Assembly: GCA_032622095.1 (NCBI GenBank)
Contig: CP136063.1
Location: forward strand, 61,267,897 to 61,331,896
DNA from: Siphonodentalium dalli
Lineage: Eukaryota; Mollusca; Scaphopoda; Gadilida; Siphonodentaliidae
Direction of reading: 5' to 3'
Length of the DNA stretch: 64,000 nt
Shown here: in pieces, positions 34,960-46,510 of the stretch
How the letters are laid out: every line of letters begins with the position of its first letter
Numbering within the stretch: position 1 is the first letter of the stretch
Program-made: the position numbers and the translations under genes
The notes under the pieces: model-generated
The model's input: only the letters and a program-made list of their open reading frames with translations
The model's database searches: none
Told to the model about the DNA's origin: nothing

Positions 34960-37130
34960 GGAAAGCCTTTTTCACATGTATTAGCTAATTGCACATTAGC
35001 GTAAGTGAATTACAATTAAGCGTAATGTATTACACTCAGGTGTAATGCACACATATAAAGCGTACTTCACTTACGCTTAACCGTATGATGTAGATAAAGC
35101 ATTACTCCTATGAGTAATAGAATTATGACTAGTGTGCTTAAGCGTAATTGATTAAAGTGTGCTTAAGCGAAATTGATTTACGCTTAAGCTCACTGGTCAT
35201 TTATTTTCATTGATAGATTAATTACACTTAATCATAAATGAATTATGCTTAAGCGATTATACGAGAAGCCGTTTTCACATTTATTCTGATTCTGCTTAAT
35301 CGCAAATCATTTACGCTTAAGTGTAAATCATTTGCACTTAAGAGCAAATCATTTATACTTAAATACAAATCATATGCGCTTTAGCGGAAATAGTATGGGA
35401 GGCCCTTTTCACATTTATTATTTATTTGCGCTTAAGTGCAAATATTTGTGCTTAAGCATAAATCATTAAGCGCAAATATTTGTGCTTAAGCGTAAATCAT
35501 TTGCGCTTAAGCACAAATATGTGTCTATCAATTTATTTGCGCTTAAGCGCAAATACCTAACACTCCATTACATCCCTCTGATGTGAATGATTGAGTCCAT
35601 CTCATATTATATTAGCATGGGCCCATAGTAATAGCCCCATACAGACTCGAAGTTGAAGAAAAAACATATTTGCATATGCATATCAGCATCTCTGTCCCTG
35701 GTGTCCCAAGATTTGGTGCCTCACTCCCAGAGCTCATGTATATTTTATTATCTCCTGCACAGATATATACCATTTCCATGGCCATAAATAGGGAATTAGG
35801 GGTTACTGGGGTTTGCTTCCCTCATATGGTGTACTCATTGACTTGAAGTTGGGGAAAAACCCCTATTTTCATAATATCAGCATCCCTGTCCCCAAGAATT
35901 TGTGTCGCCATCCCAGAGATATAGTATATTTTATAAAAGAGACATATCCTACACAGATCTATATCATTTCCATGGTCATAAAACAGATCTTGGGGTTTCT
36001 GGGGGATTGTTTCCCTCATATGGTGGGGCTATATCAACTTTAGTGATGTGTTTAGGCCTGTGCCATGTAAAATTAATTCAGGGGGGATCATTGCATATTG
36101 ATTTTTATTTGCGCTTAAGTGCAAATGATTTGCGCTTAAGCGCAAATATGATCTATTTGCTTAATTGCAAATGATAGAGGTTATTTGCGCTTAAGCGTAA
36201 ATAAATAATAAATGTGAAAAGGGCCTCCCATATAATAGATCACATTTATGGCAATTTTATGCTAAAGCGCAAATATATTATTAGACACATATTTTTTGCG
36301 CTTGAGCGCAATTGATTTACACTAATAAATAATATATTTGAAAAGGCTGTCTCCCATGCGATTTCCTCTAAACTCAAATTTACTCTGGCAATAAGACATC
36401 AATCAAACATCGGTTTAGACTCCCCATATACTATGAGATGGACTCAATTATTCAGACAGAGGAAATCAGTTGGAGTTAGGTATTTGCTTAAGCATTATTC
36501 ATATTAATTATGCTTAAGTGTAAATGAGTTCCGCGCTTAAGCGTAAATGAAGTACGCTTAAACGTAATTCATATACACTCTCATTGAACTCCCCTCAAGC
36601 TGAAATGGATGCAACCGCATTACTAATGCCAGTAACCTACATCAGGTTATACCAATATACATGAGGTATATGGGGAGCCAAATTAACATTTAATAAATAA
36701 TAGAGCTTAAGCGATATAATTGAGCTTAAGCGATATAATAAGGGAAGATATAATTGCGATTAAGTTCAATAAGGAAATATCTAATTGCGCTTAGCACAAT
36801 AAGGAATATCTTATTGCACTTAAGCACAAAAAGGAATATCGTATTGCACTTAAGCGCAATAAGGAATCTCTAAGCGCAATAAGGAATCTTCTTATTGCAC
36901 TTAAGCGCGATAAGAAATATTCTTATTGCACTTAAGTGTAATTAGAGATTCCTTGATTGGGGGGGGGGGGGCTTTAGCTCAATTATTTATTAAATGTTAA
37001 TTTGGCTTCCTCCCATAGAGGTGAGATAGCTGATGAACCCAATTACACTCAAGCGTAATTCAAATGTATTACGCCGATCGTAAGTTAATTATGCTTAAGC
37101 ATAAATAATTTATGCTTAAGTGTAATTAGC
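34960..37130. repeat. Dense field of CTTAAG palindromes (GCGCTTAAGCGC type)
   Basis: Dozens of short motifs of the form TTTGCGCTTAAGCGCAAAT and degenerate forms are packed into 2.2 kb. Larger mirror pairs are superposed on them: TGGGAGGCCCTTTTCACATT (about 35396) with AATGTGAAAAGGGCCTCCCA (about 36214), and GATTGAGTCCATCTCATA-type (about 35590) with its complement (about 36430). A poly-G tract lies at about 36960. Confidence 0.85.
35670..36022 (+). repeat. Two direct repeats of about 155 bp at the centre of the palindrome field
   Basis: 35670-35827 and 35868-36022 share ATCAGCATCYCTGTCCC, CAGATMTATAYCATTTCCATG and TTCCCTCATATGGTG with about 80 percent identity. There is no coding content. 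Confidence 0.75.
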
Positions 37131-38146
37131 TACTATAAAGTGAATCTGTGATAAGGGGAGTACTCTAAATAGTTCTTTCGACCAGCTGTTTCTACCAATT
37201 AAAAAAAATTCTCATTTATTTTGAAACTAATGAAAGACAATGGTATATTTTTTTACTAGTAATATTCATTATAAACTTGTACAAATCTGAAAACAAACAA
37301 AATTTTAATATTTAAGAAATTTAGAGTTCCCTCTCTTACAGCAGCAACCACTATGCCAGGAAGACCAATCGATCTAGTTCAGCCCGATTGGGCTATTATA
37401 ATTTATAGATCGATCGGTGGTTCATGCGCTCTCTGCGTTTGAAATATTGCTAATAATTTCCATTTACATAAGTCAATAATGCCATTGCAGATAACTTCAT
37501 CTTAAATTCGACCAAATATGTTGACGTTTGATAAGAAGGGCAGGAATTCCCCGATTTGTTTATTTTCAATCGATGAGAAGCATTACGACCTGGATCAGCT
37601 GATCGGTTCGGAGGTGTGCCAATCGTATTTTGCATGCTGTGCACGAATACCCATTCACGCCTAAATGTGCAAACAATCCATATATAACATATACACAGTG
37701 TGTACACTTTGTTAGTTGCCAATTAATTCTCGACATTTCAATTAGAAAACATGAGATATCGATGCAAAAATCAAGACATAATCACATTATCTAGTTTGTG
37801 TTTTGTTGAATCTACTTTCGGTTATCGACATGTCGGCTATTGTTTTGGCTGTTCTCTTAACCGTGCGTGCCAGCCGATCGTCGTTTTTCGGGCGGTTCCG
37901 ATTTCTTCCGAATATAATTCCATGACCTCCACGCGATGATTCGCGCCGAAAATGTGGTTGTATCTGAGAAGATTTCTTACTCTGACCGCAGTTTTCAACA
38001 ATTTAATACGGGGCGAATACCGCATCAATAATATGCAACCTTGGGGTTTTATTTCTAGTTTTTTATGACCTTTCTTATGGTATATCGGATACAGTTCTGT
38101 CTGACATGAAATATATACCCACCGGGAGTGAAGCTAATGACTTTAA

Positions 38147-39100
38147 CCTTTGTGTATACCTCTGCAATATATTTATCCACAAATTTCGTGAAAAGTCCTT
38201 TGTCAGTCAATGTCCCCGTATACTAACGTACTATTGCCTTCAATGAATATTGACAACGATCAAGAGTCTGTATTCTGATGATATTTATACGCCGTGTCGC
38301 GCACTTCGACCAATCCAAAATAACCCAAACATTGTAATCCAATAAGTCGAATAGGGGCCCAGTAGCGACCAATAAACTTACCGATAATGTAATACTGTAA
38401 ACATCATCAATCGAAGTACTTGTACCGCTACTTCCCATTAATGATATACCTATCTCACATGAACAGGGGCGATGTACCGGGTATGAAATGATATGTCAAA
38501 TGGTTGTAGATCAGATGTATTCCAGTGATTGATATCCGAAATGAAGTAGTGTGAAAAGCCTAATTCAGAGAATGACAAGGCCACAAGGGGATGGAGATGA
38601 ATGATGTACAGAAATAAAGTATCCCTTAGATGTTACATACTTGTGATAATATAAATTGATAGAGAAGTGAAAATGAGAACCGAGATATGAGATGCATAGG
38701 AGTAATAGAATGGGAACCTAGATATGAGATGCATGGGAGTAATATAATGAGAACCTAGATATGAGATGCATAGGAGTAATAGAATGAGAACCTAGATATG
38801 AGATGCATGGGAGTAATAGCATGAGTAGTGTTATCATATAGAACCTAGATATGAGATGCATGGGAGTAATATAATGAGTAGTGTTATCATGAGTATTGAA
38901 TGAAATCATCATATATGAAATACACGTACATCACTATGTATCAGATGTATCACTCATATGGTCACAATGATAACCCCTATCTCACATATAAATACATAAC
39001 TCACACATTGGTGTGTGTATATACGCCATACAAGTACGATGAAATAGACATAATAACAAAAAGATTACAACTAGCCATAATTATTCATAGCCAATAAGTC
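38147..39100 (+). repeat. Unit 2 tail (R37 copy), with about five 37-bp units
   Basis: This is homologous to 13060-14450. The minisatellite is short (38674-38878), and ATGAGTAGTGTTATCAT occurs twice because a repeat unit follows the first copy. A 138-bp stretch (38226-38362) is absent from unit 1. Confidence 0.82.
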
Positions 39101-39107
39101 CCGATAT

Positions 39108-39835
39108 CAAACGTCGATTATATTGGATTTAAAGTACACGATAAAACGACACAATACGCATACACAAATTACTAGCACAACTTGCAGAAGAAATAAATAA
39201 AGTAAACCTACACATCGGCGGGATATATATAAAAATTTCTCCAAACAACCGTTTAAAGATGGATTATCTCTTTAAATAACAAATTTTAAATAGTTGCGTG
39301 GGTATAAAATAATAGATATGAACTGAAGACCTATGTCCGGAAAAGCTTCTATCAATTAATATTGATTTTATTTCGAATATTAAATCGGGCCCATTTATGA
39401 TTCTATTTTTAGAACCGACCATTCGGATGAGACCGTATTGCGATATAGAGCACTGGGCTGTTCCTACGGCTACGCAACAAATGTCAACTGTCACAGATTG
39501 GTTGTTTGTATTGTTTTGTTCCACAGATATAAGCGATACTGAGTATAATTAACGTTTATTTGTGACAAAATTGCACAATATAATTTCTGGTCTATGTTAA
39601 CAGTAACCACTATTGTTCGTTAGCTGAACAAACACACCTCTTTAGACCAGAAAATATTCGAAATAAAATTAATATTAATCGATAGAAGCATTTCCGGACA
39701 GGAGTCTTCGATTCAAATCTAATATTTTATACCCCGGTAACTATATAATACATGTTTACAAAGAGATAACCCACCTTTAATATCAAGTCAATAATCGAAA
39801 ACTAAATAGTTGGTATCCTGCATTGTCACCCTCTA
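39108..39835 (+). repeat. Start of a third, truncated duplication unit
   Basis: 39108-39256 plus 39777-39835 match about 560-775 and 17030-17242 (AAAACGACACAATACGCATA, CACATCGGCGGGATATATAT, CTAAATAGTTGGTATCCTGC). The match breaks at CTCTATTG. It is more diverged than the first two units and carries a MITE-B. Confidence 0.82.
39257..39776. mobile_element. MITE-B, 520 bp, inverted orientation
   Basis: TTAA flanks are at 39253-39256 and 39777-39780. The empty site is seen at 715-718 and 17182-17185 (ACCGTTTAATATCAAG). Confidence 0.92.
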
Positions 39836-40188
39836 TTGGCGATAGTTAGGGACATGACAATCTGCGGGATGGGATGGGATATGGGTTACAATCAACTAAA
39901 TATTTCCCATAGGCGACAGTGTTAGGGTTATAGTAATGGCGAGGATATGATATCCTCTTTTTTTTTAATTGAAATATATAGCAAGTTTAATAGTAATGGC
40001 TACGATGTGATTTCATATTTTTGTTAAATTGCATTTTATAGCAGCCTATATGTATTCTATGTAGGATATGTTTTCCTGTTTTACATCTATTTATATTTTA
40101 GATTTGAATTAATTTCATTTGCAATGTATGTTCACACTTTTATAATATCCTATTGCACACTACAGTAATACCCTAAATAACCGACTCC
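39836..40188. other. No gene seen: AT-rich spacer
   Basis: It has short imperfect repeats such as TAGTAATGGC-GATATGAT around 39930 and 39990, and nothing else. Confidence 0.6.
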
Positions 40189-40192
40189 TTAA

Positions 40193-40297
40193 AGATGGAT
40201 TATCTCTTTAAATAACAAATTTTAAATAGTTGCGTGGGTATAAAATAATAGATATGAACTGAAGACCTATGTCCGGAGAAGCTTCTATCAATTAATA
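40193..40297 (+). repeat. MITE-B 5' fragment
   Basis: It starts after TTAA (40189-40192) with AAAGATGGATTATCTCTTTA and stops abruptly at TCAATTAATA, followed by GC-rich GCGCCCGCTCTCCCGCGG. It is truncated. Confidence 0.85.
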
Positions 40298-41639
40298 GCG
40301 CCCGCTCTCCCGCGGCGAAGCCGCGGAAGCGAAGCGACCAGGGTATACGTATGCGAATATGAGATATACTAATCGACTTTTTCGGCCAATCTAAACATAG
40401 ATAAAATTACCTAAAATGGATAATTTATTCATAACTGAAGGGTCAGCCAGGGTCAGCGGAGTCCAAAATTCTATTGTTGGCAACGGCCGCCATTTTGTTT
40501 TGATTAATTCCCACCTCGATCAGCCTCGATCGGCAGCGAAGTTAGTGTAATTTATCAAAATGACCAAGAGCGAAAACTTTGATAAATAATTCTTGTCGGC
40601 ACATGTTAGTTGTACATGTACTTCATTATATACGGGCAAATAATGTCTTTAATACAAGCCAAAGATATTAAAAATTGTGAATCTGAGCACTGAAGTTTAA
40701 CAAAAAGTGAAATAATCAAATTGCATGAACAAATTTTGTTTACATATTTTATAAAAATATTAAAAATATTTGCCCCGAAAGAGGATTTTAGAGGCCCCAC
40801 TGGGTGTTTAGATATTTTCTTCAATTTTCTATCGGTGTTTCCGCCTAAAAGTTGGATGGAATATTCTCAAAGTGCAAAGCCGACAAACGAAAACTATAAG
40901 TTCCGATAGATTGATAGATCGCAGAGTCCTTTTAAATAAATCGAATTCATCATAGATTCATACAACTTTAGTGTGTCCCAAATCAAATATTGGGTGATGA
41001 GGCATGGGTCGAGACATAATATAGTTCCAAAGATATTAACTATTTTAAGCCATTTGATTCATTGATGGTGTGAACCAATCCAATCATGTTATTGATAATG
41101 GCTTGTATATCATGTATTTCTATTCACAACGAGCGAAAGAAATATGAGTTTGTTGCTTGATAAGTTTGTATCAGTACGCACACATAAAAAAAAACATGTC
41201 TGCGTGCATGATGCAGACATGTTTCGCCGCTCAACATTCACACTGAAAACATGTTAAATAACTCAACACCTACGATTATGAACACAACTGAGGTAAGCAA
41301 TGTGTACATATTTATGAAATCCATTCTAAGAATAGATTTCTTAAAGCCAAAGTCGACACTGACTGGCGAAATATTGCAGACAAAACCAAATAAAAACAAA
41401 ACGCACAGTGACTGACAGTGACTTCGAGCTTGAATTGAAATAAAAACAAAATGAATTTACCACAAGTTGTGCCATGGTTATTTCACAAATGACCGCAAAA
41501 AATTGCTATTTCAAATATAATTTAATGTTTCGCTTGCTGAATTACATAACAGATACATGTATGAATCAAGTATTATTTAAAAACATGCAAAATACTTAAT
41601 ACTAATAGCAATAGCAAATTAGCATGACGATTGTACAGT
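40298..41639. other. No gene seen: AT-rich spacer
   Basis: It has a small GC-rich hairpin CCGCGGCGAAGCCGCGG near 40312-40328 and ATGCAGACATG/CATGTCTGCGTGCATG near 41195-41222. Open frames are short and featureless. Confidence 0.6.
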
Positions 41640-41659
41640 ATAATTAACACTACCGTAAC

Positions 41660-41985
41660 AGAATGAGACTGAGAGCAAGAAGTGATGGAGTCGCACCGAA
41701 ATGTAGCAGCACCATTTGTAATCAGCTGATAATTCCAAGCCGGTCACCCATCCAAGGACTAACCGAGCTTGACGTTACTTAACCTCGGTGATCAGACAAA
41801 GCATCTAATGGCTGAGACCTGGAGGTTGTATCATGACAGTCCTCTAATGGCCAGACGAGCCCCCAGTGTAACAGGACGAGAGAGTGAGAAGTGCGTAAGT
41901 TGCACCGAACATTGGCATCACCCGGAAACCCAACCCAGTCAACCATCCAAAGACTAACCGAGCTTGACGTTGCGTCTAACGACCG
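41660..41985 (-). repeat. Dimer of a 5S-rRNA-derived repeat (possible SINE3)
   Basis: On the minus strand, 41797-41733 reads GATCACCGAGGTTAAGTAAC, then GGTTAGTCCTTGGATGGGTG and ACCGGCTTGGAAT. This is the 3' half of 5S rRNA, including the internal C-box region. A second, more diverged unit at 41978-41930 keeps CGGTTAGTCTTTGGATGG. The two units, including GAGAGNRAGAAGTG and GCACCGAA flanks, repeat about 208 bp apart. The 5' half of 5S is not recognisable, so this is not a functional 5S gene. It is a 5S pseudogene or 5S-derived SINE. Confidence 0.65.
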
Positions 41986-42336
41986 TGTCCAAGAAATCTA
42001 GACCTCTCGGGTAGAAGAGTCATCTGCCTTCTATATTTACAACCATATTAGTCCTTTTCATGAAAATAAATTAAATTTAAAGCAAGTCGAAGATGTTAAA
42101 TAAGTTATGTTTAAAAATATTATGCAATAATGCATGAAATTGATAAGTTTACATTCAGACGACCACGATACAATCGTAAGCGGAAAGATTTCCGTCGCAG
42201 GAAGTAACCGGTAGCTCGATTGCGCATGCTAACATCAAAATCGTTGGTCATAAATTGATATCAAGCGCTGTTTGATTCTAGATGCGAAATGTGGATATCC
42301 TTGGTTACCTCCACTTGCGATGTAATCGCAGCTGTA

Positions 42337-43324
42337 TAGGCCTGTAACGATTCATCGTGATTTCGATTCATCGCGATTCGTCATTCATGATTCTATACGC
42401 GATTCATTTGTCTGTAATTTCGATACACTACGATACAGTTCCGCTTCCGTATTATGCAGTTACCATCCGAAGTAAATCGGGACCCCTCGTTCGTTTCCGT
42501 AAGCTGTGAATGCTTACGAAGTTTTATTGGAAGTAAATCTGTAAATTTCGTTTGTTTCCGTGAGCTCGCACTTTGACCTTTGACACAAACGTTTGCGGAA
42601 GTGATATGACTGACCTACGTAACCTACTAGTAGCCTCAGACTGTAAGCCATGCTCTGATTGGTTTAATTTGATGAACTGCTGTGATTTCAATCAATCAAA
42701 TACTAGTATATTGGATATATCGTCTGCGCAAAACAACAACACGTGGGCCGTGGAAAGATGTCTGCTCAAGAAAGCTTAAAACTTGTCAATCCGACAGCGG
42801 TCTACAGGTAGAAAATCTGGCAGTATGTCGGTTTTGGGACGTAACCCTTTGAGGATGGAAAGCCATGCATTAAGACAGACAGAACTAAAACGATCTGCAA
42901 ATTATGTTCGACGGCAACCTCTTACAAGACTGGTGTTACGACCAACATGTCACACCATTTGAAACGACATCATTCTCAGCCAGCTGTTGTGATTATATGA
43001 TATATAAACAGATGAGTGGGAAACTTTTCAACTCTTTTACCGTCTTCAGTATCAATATGTCATGTTGTACTGGTATTTCCGGATGTGTACGAGCATACTA
43101 CATTACTACATACTACAATACACATATAACTAAACAATTATGAAAGTCCACAGTAATATTAGAAAAACTATCATTAAAACTCAATCTGAGAGTGTGCAAA
43201 TTTGGAGTGTTGAATAGCTATTTACTCGTGGGATAAAATTTTGCCTATCACAATACGTATTGTATCATTGGCCCCGTATCGCGATACATATTGTATCGTG
43301 ACCAAGCATATCGTTACAGGCCGA
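42337..43324 (+). mobile_element. hAT element (about 1 kb) with BED-finger relic
   Basis: The ends TAGGCCTGTAACGATTC and ATCGTTACAGGCC are inverted. The flanks CAGCTGTA and CAGCCGTG are a possible decayed 8-bp duplication. The sub-terminal regions are rich in CGATTCATCGCG and GTATCGCGATAC. The internal reading frame encodes a BED-type zinc finger, so it derives from a hAT transposon that has lost most of its transposase. Confidence 0.72.
42758..43000 (+). pseudogene. hAT transposase N-terminus, BED zinc finger, broken
   Basis: The frame from ATG 42758 reads MSAQESLKLVNPTAVYR, stop (42809), KIWQYVGFGT, stop (42842), then DGKPCIKTDRTKTICKLC and GVTTNMSHHLKRHH, ending at 43000. The W-x-Y-x-G-F start, C-x2-C and H-x4-H with TTNMxxHLKRHH are the BED finger of hAT transposases and ZBED proteins, which bind element ends. 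Two in-frame stops and the absence of the RNase-H-like catalytic domain make it a pseudogene. Confidence 0.78.
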
Positions 43325-43883
43325 CAGCCGTGTGTACGTAAAAATCGTAGCTGGCAATGGTCGTAGGGCAGTCAATCACATTCTTTAGAACAACATATGC
43401 TATCATAATGTACGATGAGATTGCAATCCTCTGTTCAAACAAACTATTCCTCCACTTACGATTGTATCGTGGTCGTCTGAACATACACTAAGTTGTTCCC
43501 ACAGTATGTTATACTTGTGATAGTTACTAGTACAGTATGCATGCACAGTGTTCACCTGCCCCTGGCGTATTGTGATAATCACCAACCAATCATCAGAAAT
43601 TAGGAAATGATGGAATCGAGATAAAAAAAGATGCATGCAAATTTCAATGACGTGCCTAAAAACCAGGTAGAAAATGTAATGTTGCGAAAAATACATAATA
43701 ATGCAATACTTCAGTATGGACAGTATGTCGTGATATAATATTAGTATACGAACATTTGCAAAACTAACTGTCAAGACTCAAGCAAGGTTTCGCTTCGGTC
43801 AACATTGTGTGGCTATATAAATCACTAAACACTCACATGACGCAAACATTCTATTATTGGCTGACCTCGGGTTAAGTCAGAAC

Positions 43884-43950
43884 AAATCGTGTTATGTTCC
43901 AGGTGATGACTTGCTTTCACATGCCCAAGTTGTACCCACTAACCAAGTTG
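43884..43950 (+). repeat. Dispersed repeat, inverted partner at 47704-47788
   Basis: AATCGTGTTATGTTCCAGGT, CTTTCACATGCCCAAGTTGT and AACCAAGTT recur inverted near 47.7 kb. The two flank the satellite region 44.0-47.7 kb. The function is unknown. Confidence 0.65.
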
Positions 43951-44011
43951 CCCCTACCATCTAGGAAGCCCAGGTTAGACCGTTAACTTCTGGGTTGCCC
44001 TGGCTGATGTA

Positions 44012-44401
44012 CCCTGCTGGACAAAACAAGTGTCCATTGGCACCGCGGTGTATTTGCCGTTCGACCGTGGTGTCAGAGTTTGTAACTGCAGTTGAGCACC
44101 GCGGATGAGCGGCAAGTACACCGCAGCCAAACGTCAAGTACACATGTACACCATGGCCGAAAAGCAACTACAACAGGGCCGCATGGCATGTACACCGTGG
44201 TTAGATTTCTGGTTTGTATTGTCTTTTTTCAGTTTAATGAATGTACACAGCGGTAACTACACCATGGCCGAATGGCAAATACACAGCGGCCCAACTGTAG
44301 TTAGCCGGTGGAGCCGCGATGTACCGGTAGTTGCATTTCGGCCGCGGTGGCAATGATAACCGCACCGTGGTTAAGTGGGACACTTGTTTTACCCAGCAGG
44401 G
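44012..44401. mobile_element. 390-bp TA-flanked MITE rich in ACCGCGGT
   Basis: TA flanks are at 44010-44011 and 44402-44403. The ends are CCCTGCTGG..CAAAACAAGTGTCC and, inverted, GGACACTTGTTTTACCCAGC. The interior repeats CACCGCGG/CCGCGGTG and TACACCATGGCC. The TA duplication suggests Tc1/mariner-type mobilisation. Confidence 0.7.
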
Positions 44402-44624
44402 TAAAAAGCTTGGTGAGAAAGCTTATGGTACATAAACCCGAGGCATCTGGGAGACTAGTGCCATATGGTATTTTCGTTAATCATCAACACCAAGATACCA
44501 TATGCAAACGAACGCTGCCTTACACCGCCCACATTATTAGGTCAACTTTACTTTGTAAAGTTTGAGCTATTGCCATGGCGTTGTCGTCTGTGTGTACATG
44601 TATGCGTGTGTGCGTAATTCGTCA

Positions 44625-46190
44625 ACAATACAGGCTACAGGTCGTACCTTTGGTCAGATCATTATGAAATTTCACATAGCTGTTGACATCAACATTTAGA
44701 CCGGAACGATTCATTTGGATAAAAAAACATGGTGACCAGCGGCCATCTTGGATTTCAATATTCAATCCATTAGAACGGTCTACAGGTCGTACTGTTCGTC
44801 TGATCATCATGAAATTTGTCATGGATGTTAATATTCACATGTAGATGGGAACGAGTAATTTTGGGGTCATTCGACCAAAAAACATGGCTGTCGACAGCCA
44901 TCTTGGATTTTACTCTTTGCATGACTAAATTATTTGGCATGCCCTACAGGTTGTACCTTTGGTCGGATCATCATGAAATTTGTCATGGATGTTAATATTT
45001 ACATGTAGATGGGACCGCTGGCAGCTATCTCAGCTGACTATCTTGGATTTTACTCTTTGCGTGACTAAATCCTTTGGCACGGGCTACAGGTCGTACCTTT
45101 GGTCAGATCATCATAAAATTTGTCATGAATGTTGACAATGACATGTAGATGGGAACGAGTCATTTTGGGGTCATTTGGCCAAAAAACATGGCCGCCAGCA
45201 GCCATCTTGGATTTTACTCTTTGGATGACTAAATCCTTTAGCACGGGCTACAGATCGTAGCTTTAGTCTGATCATCATGAAATTTGTCATGGCTGTTTAA
45301 ATTGGACTGTAGATGGGAATGATTCATTTTGGGGTCATTCGGACAAAAAAACATGGGTGCCCGCGGCCATCTTTGATTTCAAAATTCAATCCATTAGCAC
45401 AGGCTACTGTTCGTCTGGTCATCATTAAATTTGTCATGGGTGTTAATATTGACATGTAGATGGGAACGAGTAATTTTGGGGTCGTTCGGCCAAAAAACAT
45501 GGCCGCTGGCAGCCATCTTGGAATTTACTCTTTGCATGACTAAATCCTTTCACACAGGCCACAAGTCTAACCTTTGGTCAGATCATCATGAAATTTGTCA
45601 CGGTTGTTAAATATGACATGTAGATGGGAACGAGTCATTGTCCAGTCATTCGACCAAAAAAACATGGCCGCCAGCAGCCATGTTGGATTTTACACTTTGC
45701 ATGACTAAATCCTTTGGCACGTGCTACAGAACGCACCTTTTGTCAGATCATTGTGAAATTTGTCATGGATGTTGACATGTAGATGAGATCGAGTAATTTT
45801 TAGGTTATTCGGCCAAAATCATGGCCGCCAGCAGCCATCTTGGATTTTACTCTTTGCATGACTAAATCCTTTGGCATGGGCTACAGGTCGTACCTTTAAT
45901 CGGATCATCATGCAATTTGTCATGGCTGTTGACACAGGCATGTAGATAACAAGTCATTTTAGGTTCATTTGGTCTTAAAATGTGTCCACTGGCAGCCATC
46001 TTGGATTTTACTCTTTGGATGACTAAATCCTTTGGCACACCCTACAGTCCACTTCCCTCATCCGATCATCTCCAGACTTCATATTAATCTTGATATTGAT
46101 CTTACTAGATGGAAGCTATCAAATGTTTTTAAATTTTATTGGAAAACATAGCCACCTGGATTTTACATCTGTAACCATCTTGGATTTAAC
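44625..46190 (+). repeat. Satellite with a period near 160 bp, about ten units
   Basis: Each unit contains GATCATCATGAAATTTGTCA, CATGTAGATGGGAACGAG, GGCCAAAAAACATGGCCGCC, GCAGCCATCTTGGATTTTAC and CTTTGCATGACTAAATCC. Spacing of the CCATCTTGGAT core is about 145-165 bp. Edge units are diverged. A further unit or two lie at 46995-47200, and related single segments at 50340-50430 and 60030-60120. Confidence 0.88.
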
Positions 46191-46399
46191 TTTTTTATAT
46201 ACCGGTATACATGTACCGGTATATGTATCTCTTCATGTTGATAATCTAGTATTACTTAGACATTTCAACTTTCCGCACCCCTAATCGCTCCACATTAAAT
46301 TATTCCCTTTCCAAGTTGAGGTACAGTGTCATTGACACTTTCATTATATGAAGTACAGCTATGCTCTAATTAATCGACCCTCCTTAACGAGGTTGACAT

Positions 46400-46510
46400 G
46401 CGGTATGACCGCGGTGTAATACTGCCTGACTGCGGTGTAATACCGCCTGACCGCGGTGTAATAACGCCTGACCGCGGTGTAATAACGCGGTCAGCCGCGG
46501 TATTGAAAAC
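46400..46510 (+). repeat. About 20-bp minisatellite CTGACCGCGGTGTAATAACG
   Basis: It has about five units with a palindromic ACCGCGGT core, similar in motif to the interior of the 44012 MITE. Confidence 0.8.

Larger units (their letters stand above)
34199..38142. mobile_element. 3.9-kb TTAA-flanked insertion
   Basis: TTAA flanks are at 34195-34198 and 38143-38146. Flanking sequence on both sides matches the flanks of MITE-B in copy 1 (TCATCTCCC on the left, CCTTTGTGTATACCTC on the right). The ends AAAGTGATGTG and, inverted, AAAGTCATTAG are only weakly alike. The centre is the CTTAAG-palindrome region. Its last 1 kb (37135-38142) holds no recognisable gene. It may be a larger non-autonomous Kolobok/piggyBac-type element. 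Confidence 0.6.
42155..43485. mobile_element. Inverted-repeat element enclosing a hAT element
   Basis: TTCAGACGACCACGATACAA at about 42159 and its complement ending at about 43483 form tips of at least 32 bp (through ATCGTAAGYGGA). The inner flanks are only weakly paired. The hAT element 42337-43324 lies within it. Superfamily is unassigned. Confidence 0.55.

Noticed and set aside
41733-41797. Functional 5S rRNA gene
   Set aside because: Only the 3' half is recognisable, and it is mutated in the second unit.
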